A stretch of DNA of 64,000 bases from Ignavibacteria bacterium (GTDB lineage: Bacteria > Bacteroidota > Ignavibacteria > Kapaibacteriales > Kapaibacteriaceae), in NCBI GenBank assembly GCA_016707005.1, contig JADJIQ010000001.1, positions 652,836 to 716,835 on the forward strand. The letters are read 5' to 3'. The notes beneath the pieces were generated by a model. It worked only from the letters and a program-made list of their open reading frames with translations, was not told the DNA's origin and did not search any database. Below are positions 1 to 8,819 of the stretch, piece by piece; positions within the stretch are counted from its first letter, which is position 1, and each line of letters starts with the position of its first letter. Both the position numbers and the translations under genes were made by a program.

Positions 1-557
1 TCAGAAGTAACGGCGAACCAGATTTCGGATTTTTTGCATGGAGTCCCGATGTCAAGACGTATTTCGGCATCCGATCTTCATCGTGGCTTCCAGATAATGA
101 GCGCAATAGACTTTGCAAATGGAATGTCGGTGAAACAGAGCCACATGCAATCGTGGACGAGACAAGAATCGCATCTGATAAACTACCGACGTTCAACAAT
201 GAAATGACTGAGTTCTTTGTAGCATCTCAATCAGAAATATTTGCCGTCGACCTCACGCAGACCCCCACGAACATCGCTCATGAATCAGCGTCATCGAAAC
301 CAGATCTCATCTACCCCAACCCAGCATCAGGTTCGACAACCGTCTCATGCTCATCAACATCACAAGCTGTTGCATGGAGCATCTATACCATCAGCGGCGC
401 GAACGTTGCGCAAGGAACACTTGATGTCAACACCGACAACGAGAACAACACCTACAACATCCAGCTTCCGCCGGGTCTTGCACCAAGCGTCTACATCCTC
501 GTACTCCAGAATGCTGATGGTGTGAAGACCTGTGCATATCGGGTTATGACGTTGTGA
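1..557 (+). CDS. T9SS sorting-domain protein, C-terminal part (5' end outside window)
   Basis: The frame is open from base 3 with no stop, so this is the 3' part of a gene that starts upstream; the GTG at 153 is internal. The last ~80 residues form a type IX secretion C-terminal sorting domain: a YPNPASG motif, a strand with WSIYTISG, and a final strand ending RVMTL after a PGLAPSVYILVLQ segment. Proteins with this domain are exported through the Sec system and then the T9SS and are attached to the surface or released. Nothing is visible of the functional N-terminal part. The stop lies just before a repeat-filled gap, and the next gene is convergent. Confidence 0.8.
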   Translation, partial: RSNGEPDFGFFAWSPDVKTYFGIRSSSWLPDNERNRLCKWNVGETEPHAIVDETRIASDKLPTFNNEMTEFFVASQSEIFAVDLTQTPTNIAHESASSKPDLIYPNPASGSTTVSCSSTSQAVAWSIYTISGANVAQGTLDVNTDNENNTYNIQLPPGLAPSVYILVLQNADGVKTCAYRVMTL

Positions 558-580
558 AGAATACCAAACCTCTGCTACGA

Positions 581-668
581 ACCGACACCCCCTCTCTAGC
601 GAAGCGTGAGAGAGGGGGCAGGGGGGTGAGTTGAGGTTGCCACTTAGGTCCCTCGTCGCTCCGCTCCT
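581..668. repeat. Dispersed palindrome P1 plus a P2-like copy; reference entry for the families
   Basis: P1 has ~10-base arms (CCCCCTCTCT / AGAGAGGGGG) around a core like AGCGAAGCGTG, followed by a G-rich tail and GTGAGTT. Other P1 copies lie near 2791, 8929, 9116, 9323, 9529, 24117, 26178, 28180, 29972, 30774, 32796 (degraded), 38186, 39957, 54839, 57033 and 57238. P2 (CATCCCGAG..GAAGCG..GAGGGA) follows here near 643-668 and recurs near 2972, 17967, 18109, 18279, 18391, 38300, 38421, 44784 and 57154. P3 (TGCCGAGCG..TCGAGGCA) and P4 (CACACTGAGCGAAGTCGAAG) have similar cores and different arms. They resemble REP-type elements. No RAYT transposase gene is in the window. Confidence 0.85.
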
Positions 669-681
669 CGGAATGCCCGTG

Positions 682-2631
682 TTACTCCAACCAATACGTC
701 TTCATCATACCCTTGCCTTTTACCTCAATCTCGCCGCGCTCCAAAACCTGAAGAGGTCGCTCGAACGAGTCGCCAGAAGAGGTCGCAGGCAAGAGCGTAG
801 CGAATGCCTCAGAGACGTGGATCTTACCTGGCTCTGATGTAGATTCCATCCTACTCGCCACATTCACCGTATCGCCCCATACATCATACTGCATGCGGGC
901 GGTGCCGATAACGCCGGCAGTGACTGGACCGCAGTGCATTCCGATCCTGACCTTTATCTCGCCGATGTCATTTGTCCACGATGTTTCTCCAAGGGAAGGG
1001 GGCATGGTGATCACCAATGTATCGAGCGATGCGATCATTTCGAGTGCGCACGTTGCGGCATCATAAATGTGTCCTGAGTTCGCTGTTCGCTCTTCGCTGT
1101 TCGCTGTTCCGAAGGACACGGCCATATAGCTGTCACCAATTGTCTTGATCTTGACGACGTTGTGTTTCTCACACACTGCGTCAAGTGTGGTGAATATCTG
1201 CTCGAGCAAATGCACTACGTGACCTGACGGAATGCGGTCGCTGATAGATGTGAAGCCCACGATGTCCAGGAAGATCAGTGCTGCATTCTCATGATGATCA
1301 TTTACTGTTTCACCGCGCGCTACTCTATCGGCAATGTGCTTTGGAAGTGTTGAGTGCAGCACGGCCATGTGTTTCTGGTGTTCGCGTTGAACAGCATCGA
1401 TCTCGCGTTGTTTCTCTTGCATGGCCATCTTGGTTGCGGTTTCCTTGCCGTTGACCTCTTCTGTGATGCGTGTGAATTCGTTGTTGTGCTCTACGTATCC
1501 GGCAAGATCGTTTTGTTTCAATGCCAGATCGCGCAGAGATTTATGTATGTCGGCCTGCTTTGGAACAAGCGTGTGTTCTTGAGCGATCAGCAGTGCCGCT
1601 CGAAGAGTTGCTCTTGCTTCATCAAGGGTGCCATGATGCTCCTGAAGCGATGCACGGCTCTGTTCTTTTTGAACGACGATATGGGGATTATCAATCTGCA
1701 AAGTGTCCATGGTTTGCAGCAGAGCTTCAGCTTCGGCGTGCTCCCCTGATCCAATCATTGCCGTTATGATGTTGCCGATGACGCCTACCACGTCGCTGCG
1801 GTTGCCTAGCTCCTCGTGAATGGCAATTGCGCGGCGGTAGTGCTCGAGCCCCGCGAGGTAGTTGCCGGTGTTGCTGTGCACATTGCCGATGTTGCCAGTG
1901 ACGACTGCCACGCCGCTGCGGTCGCCTAGCTCCTCATGCATTGCCAGCGCGCGGTGGTAGTGCTCGAGCGCCGCAGGGTAGTTGCCGGTGAAGTGGTGCA
2001 CGTTACCGATGTTGCCGGTGGCGCGCGCCACGTAGCTGAGGTCGCCTAGCTGCTCGTGCATTGCCAGAGCGCGGTGGAAGTGCTCCAGCGCCGAGGGGTA
2101 GATGCCGGTGTGATAGTGCACGCCGCCGATGTTGCCGGTGACAAGTGCCACGTCGCTGCTGTCGCCTAGCTCCTCGTGCATTGCCAGCGCGCGGTGGTAG
2201 TGCTCGAGCGCCGCGGGGTAGTTGCCGGTGCTATAGTGCACGACGCCGATGCCGTTGGTGACACGTGCCACGCCGCTTCTGTCTCCAAGCTCCTGGTGCA
2301 TTGCAAGAGCTCGGTGGAGCTGCTCGAGCGCCGCATGGTAGTCGCCGGAGTTCCGGTACACGTTGCCGATGTTCATGGTAACGCGTGCCACGCCGCTGCG
2401 GTTGCCTAGCTCCTCGTGCATTGCCAGGGCGTGGTGGTAGTGCTCCAGCGCCGCGGGGTAGTTGCTGCCAAGCGCGAAACCCACACCGCGAGCGGTGTGC
2501 GCCACTGCCTCGGCTTCTGACGTGGCCAGAGCGTGGAGCTCTTCAGCGCATTCCATCAATGAAGCGGCATCGCTATTACGCGTGGCATTATTCACAGCGT
2601 CTTTGAGTTCTTCGAAAGTGCGGGTGGACAT
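682..2631 (-). CDS. TPR-adenylate cyclase (class III), paralog 1
   Basis: 649 residues from ATG 2631. A longer frame starts at 2676, but its extra 15 residues translate a repeat and the paralogs begin at the matching MSxRTFEE. Residues ~46-290 hold seven nearly identical 40-residue TPR repeats, followed by an alpha-helical region and a coiled-coil linker (~400-430). The C-terminal class III nucleotidyl cyclase domain (~440-649) has both metal aspartates (FLDIVGF D456, GDSY D500), the adenine-specifying pair K496 (IKTIG) and D583 (YDVWG), and the transition-state residues N590 and R594. It should make cAMP from ATP, with the TPR array acting as a protein-binding sensor (inference). No transmembrane segment is visible. 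Unlike paralogs 2-5 it has no P1 insertion near the C-terminus; the GTANSEERTANS stretch may be a short trace of the heptamer repeat. Confidence 0.9.
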   Translation of the reverse strand: MSTRTFEELKDAVNNATRNSDAASLMECAEELHALATSEAEAVAHTARGVGFALGSNYPAALEHYHHALAMHEELGNRSGVARVTMNIGNVYRNSGDYHAALEQLHRALAMHQELGDRSGVARVTNGIGVVHYSTGNYPAALEHYHRALAMHEELGDSSDVALVTGNIGGVHYHTGIYPSALEHFHRALAMHEQLGDLSYVARATGNIGNVHHFTGNYPAALEHYHRALAMHEELGDRSGVAVVTGNIGNVHSNTGNYLAGLEHYRRAIAIHEELGNRSDVVGVIGNIITAMIGSGEHAEAEALLQTMDTLQIDNPHIVVQKEQSRASLQEHHGTLDEARATLRAALLIAQEHTLVPKQADIHKSLRDLALKQNDLAGYVEHNNEFTRITEEVNGKETATKMAMQEKQREIDAVQREHQKHMAVLHSTLPKHIADRVARGETVNDHHENAALIFLDIVGFTSISDRIPSGHVVHLLEQIFTTLDAVCEKHNVVKIKTIGDSYMAVSFGTANSEERTANSGHIYDAATCALEMIASLDTLVITMPPSLGETSWTNDIGEIKVRIGMHCGPVTAGVIGTARMQYDVWGDTVNVASRMESTSEPGKIHVSEAFATLLPATSSGDSFERPLQVLERGEIEVKGKGMMKTYWLE

Positions 2632-2636
2632 GGGAA

Positions 2637-3076
2637 TAAAGTTACGGAGATACGGATTTTCGGAGTTACTCGCCACAGGCTTTAGCCCGACGTACGGCGC
2701 GCCTCGATCCTCCCTTCGGCCGGACAGACTCCGCTCGGCATGACAGATAAGAAATGACGTTCATTGTTCCCAACCTCTGTTACGAACCGGCACGCCTTCA
2801 CTAGCGAAGCGTGAGAGAGGGGGCAGGGGGGTGAGTTCTTGCTGGCGTAGGTTCCTCGTCGCTTCGCTCCTCGGAATGACGCTACCTCAATCCTATTCCC
2901 AATGATAGAAACGCGAGCACCATCAATGATGGTGCTCGCGTTTCTTTGTACAAAGACCAGCGGGGCCAGCGTCATCCCGAGAAGCGTAGCGACGAGGGAC
3001 CTAGAGAAGAAAAAAAACTCCGCTCGGCATGACGTACTTTTGTAGGTCATAACGTCATAACAGTCATAACGTCATA
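2637..3076. repeat. Repeat-filled gap between divergent cyclase and arginase genes
   Basis: No gene is credible here. The stretch holds short GTTACGGA-type repeats upstream of the cyclase start, a P3-like segment near 2725-2750, a P1 palindrome near 2791-2836, P2 copies near 2850-2880 and 2972-3003, the hairpin at 2908-2944 and a short GTCATAAC tandem repeat at 3046-3076. Frames across it are translations of these repeats. Confidence 0.75.
2908..2944. repeat. Perfect 17-bp hairpin, copy 1 of a four-copy family (possible bidirectional terminator)
   Basis: GAAACGCGAGCACCATC, three loop bases, then its exact reverse complement, followed by a T-rich run. Close copies are at 18043-18081, 18328-18366 and 38357-38395, each next to a P2 palindrome. 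One copy alone would read as a rho-independent terminator; four near-identical copies beside the same palindromes indicate a mobile or dispersed element that may also terminate transcription. Confidence 0.7.
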
Positions 3077-3085
3077 AGCATAACC

Positions 3086-4003
3086 ATGCGTCGCTCTCAA
3101 ACAATTCGTGTTCTTGGTTTCCCGATCGATCTTGGTGCCGACCGCCGTGGGGTTGATATGGGGCCCTCTGCTCTGCGTATCGCCGATGTGGATCTCAAAC
3201 TCGAAGAGCTTGGCTATACGGTGGTGGATGAAGGGGATATCCCGATCCGTAACATCGAGGTGCAGGAACTGCAGGACGCGAAGCTGAAGTATCTGCCGGA
3301 AGTGGCGGCGATGAGCTCGGTGCTTTCGTCGCGGGTGAAGGGGATCCTGGATGACGGACATTTCCCGCTGATCTTCGGCGGCGATCACTCGATGTCGGTT
3401 GGCTCTGTTGCGGGTATCGCTGCCCACTGCAAGGAACAGGGCAAGACGCTTGGAGTGATCTGGATCGATGCCCACGCGGATATGAATACGGCGGAAACAA
3501 CACCAAGCGGAAATATCCACGGAATGCCCCTTGCCGTTGCAATGGGATATGGACACCCTTCTCTTCTTGGGATAGGGGGCGAGTTCACAAAACTGGATCC
3601 GCGCAACCTTGCCATTATCGGACTCCGCAGTATCGATGCGGGAGAACGGGAACTGATCAAGGAATTGGGCGTGGCGGCGTTTACGATGTTTGATGTGGAC
3701 CGCCTTGGGATGTATGAGATCGCGTCTCGCGTCCTGGAGGATATGGGACGGAGTGTTGACCACCTACACATCTCCTTCGACATGGATGGCGTCGACCCCT
3801 CAGTTGCCCCGGGTGTTGGTACTCCGGTGGCAGGGGGCTTAACCATGCGCGAAGCCCACGTCTTTATGGAAATGATCTCCCAAGTAGAAGCCTATGCCTC
3901 GCTCGAGGTGGCCGAAGTGAATCCGATCCTCGATGATCGTAACAAGACCGCCGAGTTCGCAGCAGAGATCATTGCCTCGTCGATGGGAAAACGGATCCTC
4001 TGA
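3086..4003 (+). CDS. rocF: Arginase
   Basis: 305 residues, the usual length. Arginase hydrolyses L-arginine to L-ornithine and urea in the cytoplasm with a binuclear manganese centre. All ligands are present: H101 in GGDHS, D128, H130 and D132 in WIDAHAD, and D232 and D234 in SFDMDGVD; the GNIHG motif (H145) is also intact. The closing EVNPILDDRNKT segment is typical of the arginase branch of the ureohydrolase family. The next gene begins two bases after the stop, so they are probably cotranscribed. Agmatinase is less likely from the sequence pattern. No urease gene is in the window. Confidence 0.95.
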   Translation: MRRSQTIRVLGFPIDLGADRRGVDMGPSALRIADVDLKLEELGYTVVDEGDIPIRNIEVQELQDAKLKYLPEVAAMSSVLSSRVKGILDDGHFPLIFGGDHSMSVGSVAGIAAHCKEQGKTLGVIWIDAHADMNTAETTPSGNIHGMPLAVAMGYGHPSLLGIGGEFTKLDPRNLAIIGLRSIDAGERELIKELGVAAFTMFDVDRLGMYEIASRVLEDMGRSVDHLHISFDMDGVDPSVAPGVGTPVAGGLTMREAHVFMEMISQVEAYASLEVAEVNPILDDRNKTAEFAAEIIASSMGKRIL

Positions 4004-4005
4004 TC

Positions 4006-4836
4006 GTGCGCACCATCATCGTTGTTCTCGTGATGTGTTGCTCTGTGGTAACGTCACTCGCTGCCGATAGTCTGGTCATTGGTGCTACACGTCCGGCCCA
4101 TAAAGGCAATCTCAAACCCGTTCGCGCCGAACTCTCGGCAATGTGGACGTTTGGTATTGATGCCGACGAGTTCTTCAAGGACTATCAACTGGTCCTGGGC
4201 GGCAAGGCCAGCGGCTTCAACGCCCCCATGGGCTTTTCCGCATCACTCTCCACCTACCAACTCGGCAACGCCAGCATCGGCGTGATGGCAGGGTATTACA
4301 AGGCCGTGGTGCGGGAGAATTACGACTATAAACCGCTGATCACCGATACGTCGTTTGCGCCCCCTCAAAACATCACGCAGGATATTGCGCTCACGTGTAT
4401 ACCGGCGCTGCTGACGATCGACTACTACCCGCATGCCCGACAGTTCACGGGCTTCGTTGGGGCAGGCATTGGAATGGGCGCTGCCACCTTCCGTTGGACG
4501 GAGACCATCACCGAATCGCAGTCCATCGGCGCACGTCTCGGCGGCGAACGCTATAACGAAACACACCTCGTCCCGGCCGTCATGCTCCGCGCCGGTGTCT
4601 CCCTCGGACTCGATGACGAACTCGGCGCCAATATCCGCGCTGCCATCACCATGGAAGGGGGCTATCTGTACATGCCCCTTACCGCCCCTCTCTTTACCAA
4701 GACCGCCGACTCATTTGTGGCAGAAACACCTGCGCGGTTGCAGGGAGATTACAAGATCCAGACGGGTGGACTTCAACTCCGTATAGGATTTGTGCTCTTC
4801 ATACGTCCACCAGCCAAGGCCGTGGGAAACTCGTGA
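4006..4836 (+). CDS. Predicted outer-membrane beta-barrel protein
   Basis: 276 residues from a GTG two bases after the arginase stop. The N-terminus is a clear signal peptide (TIIVVLVMCCSVVTSLAA), so the protein leaves the cytoplasm. The mature part alternates polar and hydrophobic residues in strand-like stretches rich in glycine and aromatics (ITIDYYPHARQFTGFVGAG, GANIRAAITMEGGYLYMP), and the last segment (GLQLRIGFVLFIRP) resembles a closing beta strand. I do not recognise a named family. The pairing with arginase is positional only. Confidence 0.6.
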   Translation: MRTIIVVLVMCCSVVTSLAADSLVIGATRPAHKGNLKPVRAELSAMWTFGIDADEFFKDYQLVLGGKASGFNAPMGFSASLSTYQLGNASIGVMAGYYKAVVRENYDYKPLITDTSFAPPQNITQDIALTCIPALLTIDYYPHARQFTGFVGAGIGMGAATFRWTETITESQSIGARLGGERYNETHLVPAVMLRAGVSLGLDDELGANIRAAITMEGGYLYMPLTAPLFTKTADSFVAETPARLQGDYKIQTGGLQLRIGFVLFIRPPAKAVGNS

Positions 4837-4928
4837 GAATGTTCCTTTGCAAGGAGCAGATTCCTTCCTACATTTCCCATGGTTAGTTGCCGAAGCACTT
4901 CATACATTCATTGACAAAGGAGACGATC

Positions 4929-5216
4929 GTGGATATCCATATCACCACCCGCCATTGCACTCTTACCGATACCGAACACCAAGCCGCCGTTGACGCCGCA
5001 ACACACTTCGAAAAATTCCACAGCTCCATCATCCGCGTCGATGCCATCGTTGATGAAGGCCCCCTCACCAAAACCTGCGAATTCACCGTCAAGATCAATG
5101 GTCAACTCATCGTTGCCAAAGAATCCGCCCCAGACTTCGGCAAGGCCATCCACGACGCCGCACAGAAGATCCAACGCCAGCTGACGAAGATCCATGATAA
5201 GCAGACAAGTCACTAG
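4929..5216 (+). CDS. hpf: Short ribosome hibernation-promoting factor (HPF/RaiA family)
   Basis: 95 residues from GTG 4929, which has an AAAGGAG ribosome-binding site at 4916-4922; the frame could extend upstream to 4887 but without a matching site. The sequence has the HPF beta-alpha-beta-beta-beta-alpha pattern: VDIHITTRHCTLTD, a helix with AAVDAATHFEKF, RVDAIVDE, CEFTVKINGQLIVAKE, and a closing helix FGKAIHDAAQKIQRQLTKI. Such proteins bind the 30S decoding region and silence or dimerise ribosomes in stationary phase. It is the short form, without the C-terminal dimerisation domain. hprK follows, after a tandem repeat. Confidence 0.85.
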   Translation: MDIHITTRHCTLTDTEHQAAVDAATHFEKFHSSIIRVDAIVDEGPLTKTCEFTVKINGQLIVAKESAPDFGKAIHDAAQKIQRQLTKIHDKQTSH

Positions 5217-5376
5217 TTACCAGTTACTAGGTACTAGTTACTAGTTACCCCGTAACCCCGTAACCCTGTAACCCTGTAACCCCGTAACCCCGTAATTGAA
5301 TGATTGAGTAACTAGTAACTAGTAACCAGTAACCAGTAACTAGTAACTAGTAACCAGTAACCAGTAACTAGTAACT
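5217..5376. repeat. GTTACTAG/GTAACCCC short tandem repeat with inverted halves
   Basis: The gap between hpf and hprK is made almost wholly of 7- to 10-base units of GTAAC, CTAGT and CCCC. The first part reads mainly TTACTAG and the last mainly CTAGTAA, so the two ends could pair as a long imperfect hairpin. A related repeat is at 42664-42722 and 59440-59605. The hprK start lies immediately downstream, so any hprK ribosome-binding site is inside or beside the repeat. Confidence 0.8.
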
Positions 5377-5383
5377 AAAAAGA

Positions 5384-6400
5384 ATGCCTTCTCTCCGCGC
5401 CTCTCCTCCCATCTTCAAGGAATCCATAACGGTTCGTGAGTTGCTCACGGGTCCGGTGCACTTGCGTCCGCTTACGGGTGAGGTGGGGCTGGATAATTCC
5501 ATTACGGACAAGAGTTTGCACAGGCCGCAATTGGCGCTGGCTGGGTATACGGAGTTCTTTACCTACTACCGCGTGCAGCTCTTTGGCAACACGGAGTTCT
5601 ATTACCTGAAGTCGCTGTCGCCGGAGCGTCGGGCAGAGGCGTTTGCGCGCATCTGTTCGTTCAATGTGCCGGTGATCGTCTGCGCTAACGACCATGTGCT
5701 GGATGATGACCTTGTGCATCTGGCAGAGGCAAAGGGCATTGCGGTGTTTGCAACGCCGTTCGATACAACAAAGACGATCTATCTGCTGAGTGAATACCTG
5801 GACGATCAGTTCACGGCCCAACTCTCGGTGCATGGATCGTTTGTTGATGTCTACGGCGTGGGTATGCTCTTTACGGGATCGAGCGGTATTGGCAAGAGTG
5901 AGATCGCTCTGGACCTTGTGGAAAGGGGCCACCGACTCGTAGCTGATGATATCGTGGTCCTCACCAAGAAACGCGAAAGTATCCTCATGGGTACGGGCAC
6001 GTCCTTGGTAAAACACTTCATGGAGATCCGCGGTCTGGGTGTGATCGATGTGCGCGAGATGTTCGGCATCCGCTCTATTCGTTTCCAGAAACGATGTGAA
6101 CTCATCGTTGAACTTGAGGTGTACGACGAAAAACGTGAATACAATCGCACGGGCCTTGATGAGTCCACGCTGGACCTCCTGGGCGTGCAAATGCCGTCGG
6201 TCAAACTCCCGATCTTCCCGGGAAAGAACGTCACGGTGATCTCCGAAACCATTGCTCTTAACTATCTCCTGCGCACCTATGGCTACAATGCCTCCAAGGT
6301 CTTCTCAGACCGACTCCAAGAAGAGATCGCTCGACGCCGTAATACAAAAGGCAGCATCGATCAAAGGACGGTTACGTATTTCCAGTCTGATGACGAGTAG
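5384..6400 (+). CDS. hprK: HPr kinase/phosphorylase
   Basis: 338 residues, slightly longer than the usual ~310-320. The N-terminal domain (~10-130) matches the HprK N-domain. The C-terminal kinase domain has the Walker A loop GSSGIGKS (165-172) after the VHGSFVDVYG segment, and the family signature MEIRGLGVIDV near 213-223. HprK phosphorylates HPr on serine and also removes that phosphate, linking carbon and energy state to regulation. No HPr or other PTS gene is in the window, so the partner must be elsewhere. The stop overlaps the start of the next gene by 11 bases. Confidence 0.95.
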   Translation: MPSLRASPPIFKESITVRELLTGPVHLRPLTGEVGLDNSITDKSLHRPQLALAGYTEFFTYYRVQLFGNTEFYYLKSLSPERRAEAFARICSFNVPVIVCANDHVLDDDLVHLAEAKGIAVFATPFDTTKTIYLLSEYLDDQFTAQLSVHGSFVDVYGVGMLFTGSSGIGKSEIALDLVERGHRLVADDIVVLTKKRESILMGTGTSLVKHFMEIRGLGVIDVREMFGIRSIRFQKRCELIVELEVYDEKREYNRTGLDESTLDLLGVQMPSVKLPIFPGKNVTVISETIALNYLLRTYGYNASKVFSDRLQEEIARRRNTKGSIDQRTVTYFQSDDE

Positions 6401-8153
6401 TATCGCAGTACTCTTAATGGTTCCTGCGCTCTTCTTGATGTCATGTGGGGGTGATGAGCAGGGTGGTAGTGGGGGAGCTGCGGGTGACGCAGTTGTTGGC
6501 GAGTGGGTGGTGATCCACGAGCTTTCTGATCCGGAGGGATTGAATCCGATGATCACGAATGATGCATCGGCGAGTGCGGTGTTTGAGCGGGTGTATGAGA
6601 AGATGTTGGCGCAGGACTTTGTCACAACGGACTTGTATCCGGTGCTGGCGGAGGCACGTCCAACCATCAGTGATGATCATCTGACGTATACCTTCAAACT
6701 GCGTGACGGGATAACGTTCAGTGATGGGAAGCCCCTTACCGCAAAAGATGTGGTGTTCTCGTATAAGGTGGTGAAGAACCCGCTGATCACGGACGGAGCG
6801 GCGCTAAGGAATTATTATGAGTCGGTGAAGGATGTGGTGTCACCCGATGATAAAACGGTGGTGATCACGATGTCGCAACCGTATTTCCTGGCAGAATATT
6901 TCCTGGGCGGACTCTGGATCGTTCCAAAACACATCTTCGATCCAAAGGGGCTTACCGACCGCTATACGTTTGATGAAGCCAACTCGATGGAGAAGGCGCA
7001 GGCCAATGCGGCGCTGAAGGACTTTGCTACGTGGTATAACACAGCAGAAGTGAAGCGCGATACAAAGCTCAACGTTGGTTCCGGACCATACATCTTTGAC
7101 GAATGGAAGACAGGGGAATCCGTCACACTACGTCGGAATCCAAAACACTGGGCGGCCGGCAAGGACAAGTGGAACCCGGCCTACGTGGAGAAGCTGATCT
7201 ACAAGGTGGTAAACGACAGAAACTCGGCCGTGGTGGCGCTGAAGAACGGCGAGCTCGACTTCATGGAATACGTACCGGCATCGAAGTTCGCAGAAGAGAT
7301 CGATACCGTGGCCACTCCGTTCTTGCGCAAATACGCCTTCCCAACACAGGCCTATTCCTACATCGGCTTCAATACAGAACGTGCTGTGCTCTCCGATCCA
7401 AAGGTTCGCAAGGCCATGGCGTATTGTCTGGACCGCGATGCCCTTATCAAACAGGTTGTACGGGGCTTGGCAGTAAAGGTGAACTCACCGATCTATCAAC
7501 AGCGTCCGGAGTATGATGCCTCGGTGCCGAACATCGACTACAACCCCAACACCGCAAAACAACTCCTGGCAGAAGCAGGGTGGGCAGATACGGATGGTGA
7601 CGGAGTGTTGGATAAGGTCCTGGGTGGACGCAGGACGCCCCTCCATGTGAGTTTCCTGATCAACGCCGGCAATGAGATGCGCGAGGCCATTGCCATCACC
7701 ATGTCCGAAGAGCTCCGCAAGATCGGCGTCAAGATGGACATCCGGAAGCTCGAGTGGAGCGTCTTCCTAGAGAACCTCCGCACGCGCAATTTTGAAATGT
7801 ACATCGGCGGGTGGGTGAACGACCCAATCCCGAGCGACCCGTATCAGATCTGGCACTCGTCGCAGATCGGGAATAAGGGCAGTAACTATGTGGGGTTCCG
7901 GAACAAGCGGGCCGACCAGTTGCTCGACCTCAACCGCACCGAGTTTGACGAAACCAAGAGGATCGCCTACATGAAGGAATTCCAGCAGATCGTTGCTACG
8001 GAACAGCCTTACATCTTCTTGTGGAGTCCACTCTACCCAAGCGTCTACAACACCCGTCTCCAAAACGTCAACTACTCCGCTGTGCGGCCCGGCTACAATC
8101 CAACCCAATGGTGGGTGCCCAAGGCCCAATGGAAATACGCACCGGTCCAATAG
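6390..8153 (+). CDS. ABC transporter solute-binding lipoprotein, oligopeptide/nickel family (SBP_bac_5)
   Basis: 587 residues from ATG 6390, which overlaps the end of hprK; a longer frame from 6252 lies fully inside hprK and is rejected. The N-terminus is a lipoprotein signal peptide with lipobox FLMSC (C19). The rest matches family 5 solute-binding proteins: ELSDPEGLNPMITND, VFERVYEKML, YTFKLRDGITFSDGKPLTAKDVVFSYK, SGPYIFDEWKTGESVTLRRNPKHW and a late block with LNRTEFDETKRIAYMKEFQQIV. It should capture peptides or similar solutes outside the inner membrane. No permease or ATPase gene is adjacent, so it is an orphan here. Confidence 0.9.
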   Translation: MTSSIAVLLMVPALFLMSCGGDEQGGSGGAAGDAVVGEWVVIHELSDPEGLNPMITNDASASAVFERVYEKMLAQDFVTTDLYPVLAEARPTISDDHLTYTFKLRDGITFSDGKPLTAKDVVFSYKVVKNPLITDGAALRNYYESVKDVVSPDDKTVVITMSQPYFLAEYFLGGLWIVPKHIFDPKGLTDRYTFDEANSMEKAQANAALKDFATWYNTAEVKRDTKLNVGSGPYIFDEWKTGESVTLRRNPKHWAAGKDKWNPAYVEKLIYKVVNDRNSAVVALKNGELDFMEYVPASKFAEEIDTVATPFLRKYAFPTQAYSYIGFNTERAVLSDPKVRKAMAYCLDRDALIKQVVRGLAVKVNSPIYQQRPEYDASVPNIDYNPNTAKQLLAEAGWADTDGDGVLDKVLGGRRTPLHVSFLINAGNEMREAIAITMSEELRKIGVKMDIRKLEWSVFLENLRTRNFEMYIGGWVNDPIPSDPYQIWHSSQIGNKGSNYVGFRNKRADQLLDLNRTEFDETKRIAYMKEFQQIVATEQPYIFLWSPLYPSVYNTRLQNVNYSAVRPGYNPTQWWVPKAQWKYAPVQ

Positions 8154-8162
8154 TCCAACCTC

Positions 8163-8816
8163 ATGCCCCTAAAACGACACGAGCTCCGGGAGATCATCGG
8201 CGGGGGTGAGTCATCCACCGTTGAGTTCAAGCGCAAGTTCACCACCACGGAGAAGATCGCGCGGGAGATCATTGCCTTTGCCAATACGGTAGGGGGCTAT
8301 CTGTTACTTGGGGTGGACGATGACGGCACCGTTGTGGGTGTGCGCAGTGAGAAGGAGCAGGTGGGGCAGGTAGAGGTAGCCACCTTTGCCATTGTTCCGC
8401 CGTTGCAGGTGGATGTTGAGATCATCGAGATCGACTTCAAGGACGTGGTTGTGATCCGCGTTCCCAACAGTGACGCCAAGCCACACAGGTACATCTCCGA
8501 CGACCCAAACGAACGTCCCCACGAGCGTAAGGCCTATATCCGTCAAGGAGAAAACTCCGTCACCGCAAGTAAGGAAATGACCAAGATCCTTGCCGGGCAG
8601 AGTCCGGCAGCGGCGCCCATCACCATCAGCATTGGCGACCGAGAACGTCGCCTCTTCACCTACCTCGAACGTCACGGCAAGGCCAGCATCCCCGACTTCG
8701 CCCGCCTGGTCAACATCTCCAAACGCCGTGCCGCCCAGATCATGGTCAAGCTCGTCCGCGCCGGCGTGGTCCACATCCATGCGGATGGATCGGGGGATTA
8801 CTATACGTTAGTCTGA
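8163..8816 (+). CDS. AlbA_2/Schlafen-type domain protein with C-terminal winged helix
   Basis: 217 residues, starting nine bases after the solute-binding protein gene and probably in the same transcript. Residues ~8-140 match the AlbA_2 (Schlafen-like, formerly AAA_4) domain: ESSTVEFKRKF, EIIAFANTVGGYLLLGVDDDGTVVGV, and AYIRQGENSVTAS. Residues ~155-217 look like a winged helix (LFTYLERHGKASIPDFARL then a recognition-helix-like KRRAAQIMVKLVRAGVV). Such proteins are usually treated as putative transcriptional regulators; the ligand and target are unknown. Confidence 0.8.
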   Translation: MPLKRHELREIIGGGESSTVEFKRKFTTTEKIAREIIAFANTVGGYLLLGVDDDGTVVGVRSEKEQVGQVEVATFAIVPPLQVDVEIIEIDFKDVVVIRVPNSDAKPHRYISDDPNERPHERKAYIRQGENSVTASKEMTKILAGQSPAAAPITISIGDRERRLFTYLERHGKASIPDFARLVNISKRRAAQIMVKLVRAGVVHIHADGSGDYYTLV

Positions 8817-8819
8817 ATA

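Noticed and set aside
2682..3050. Minus-strand frame in the gap before arginase
   Set aside because: It is a translation of P1, P2 and the hairpin only.
3047..3763. Long minus-strand frame opposite arginase
   Set aside because: It is antisense to a gene with all arginase metal ligands and has no domain of its own.
6252..6389. Upstream extension of the solute-binding protein
   Set aside because: It lies fully inside hprK, and the lipoprotein signal peptide begins at ATG 6390.
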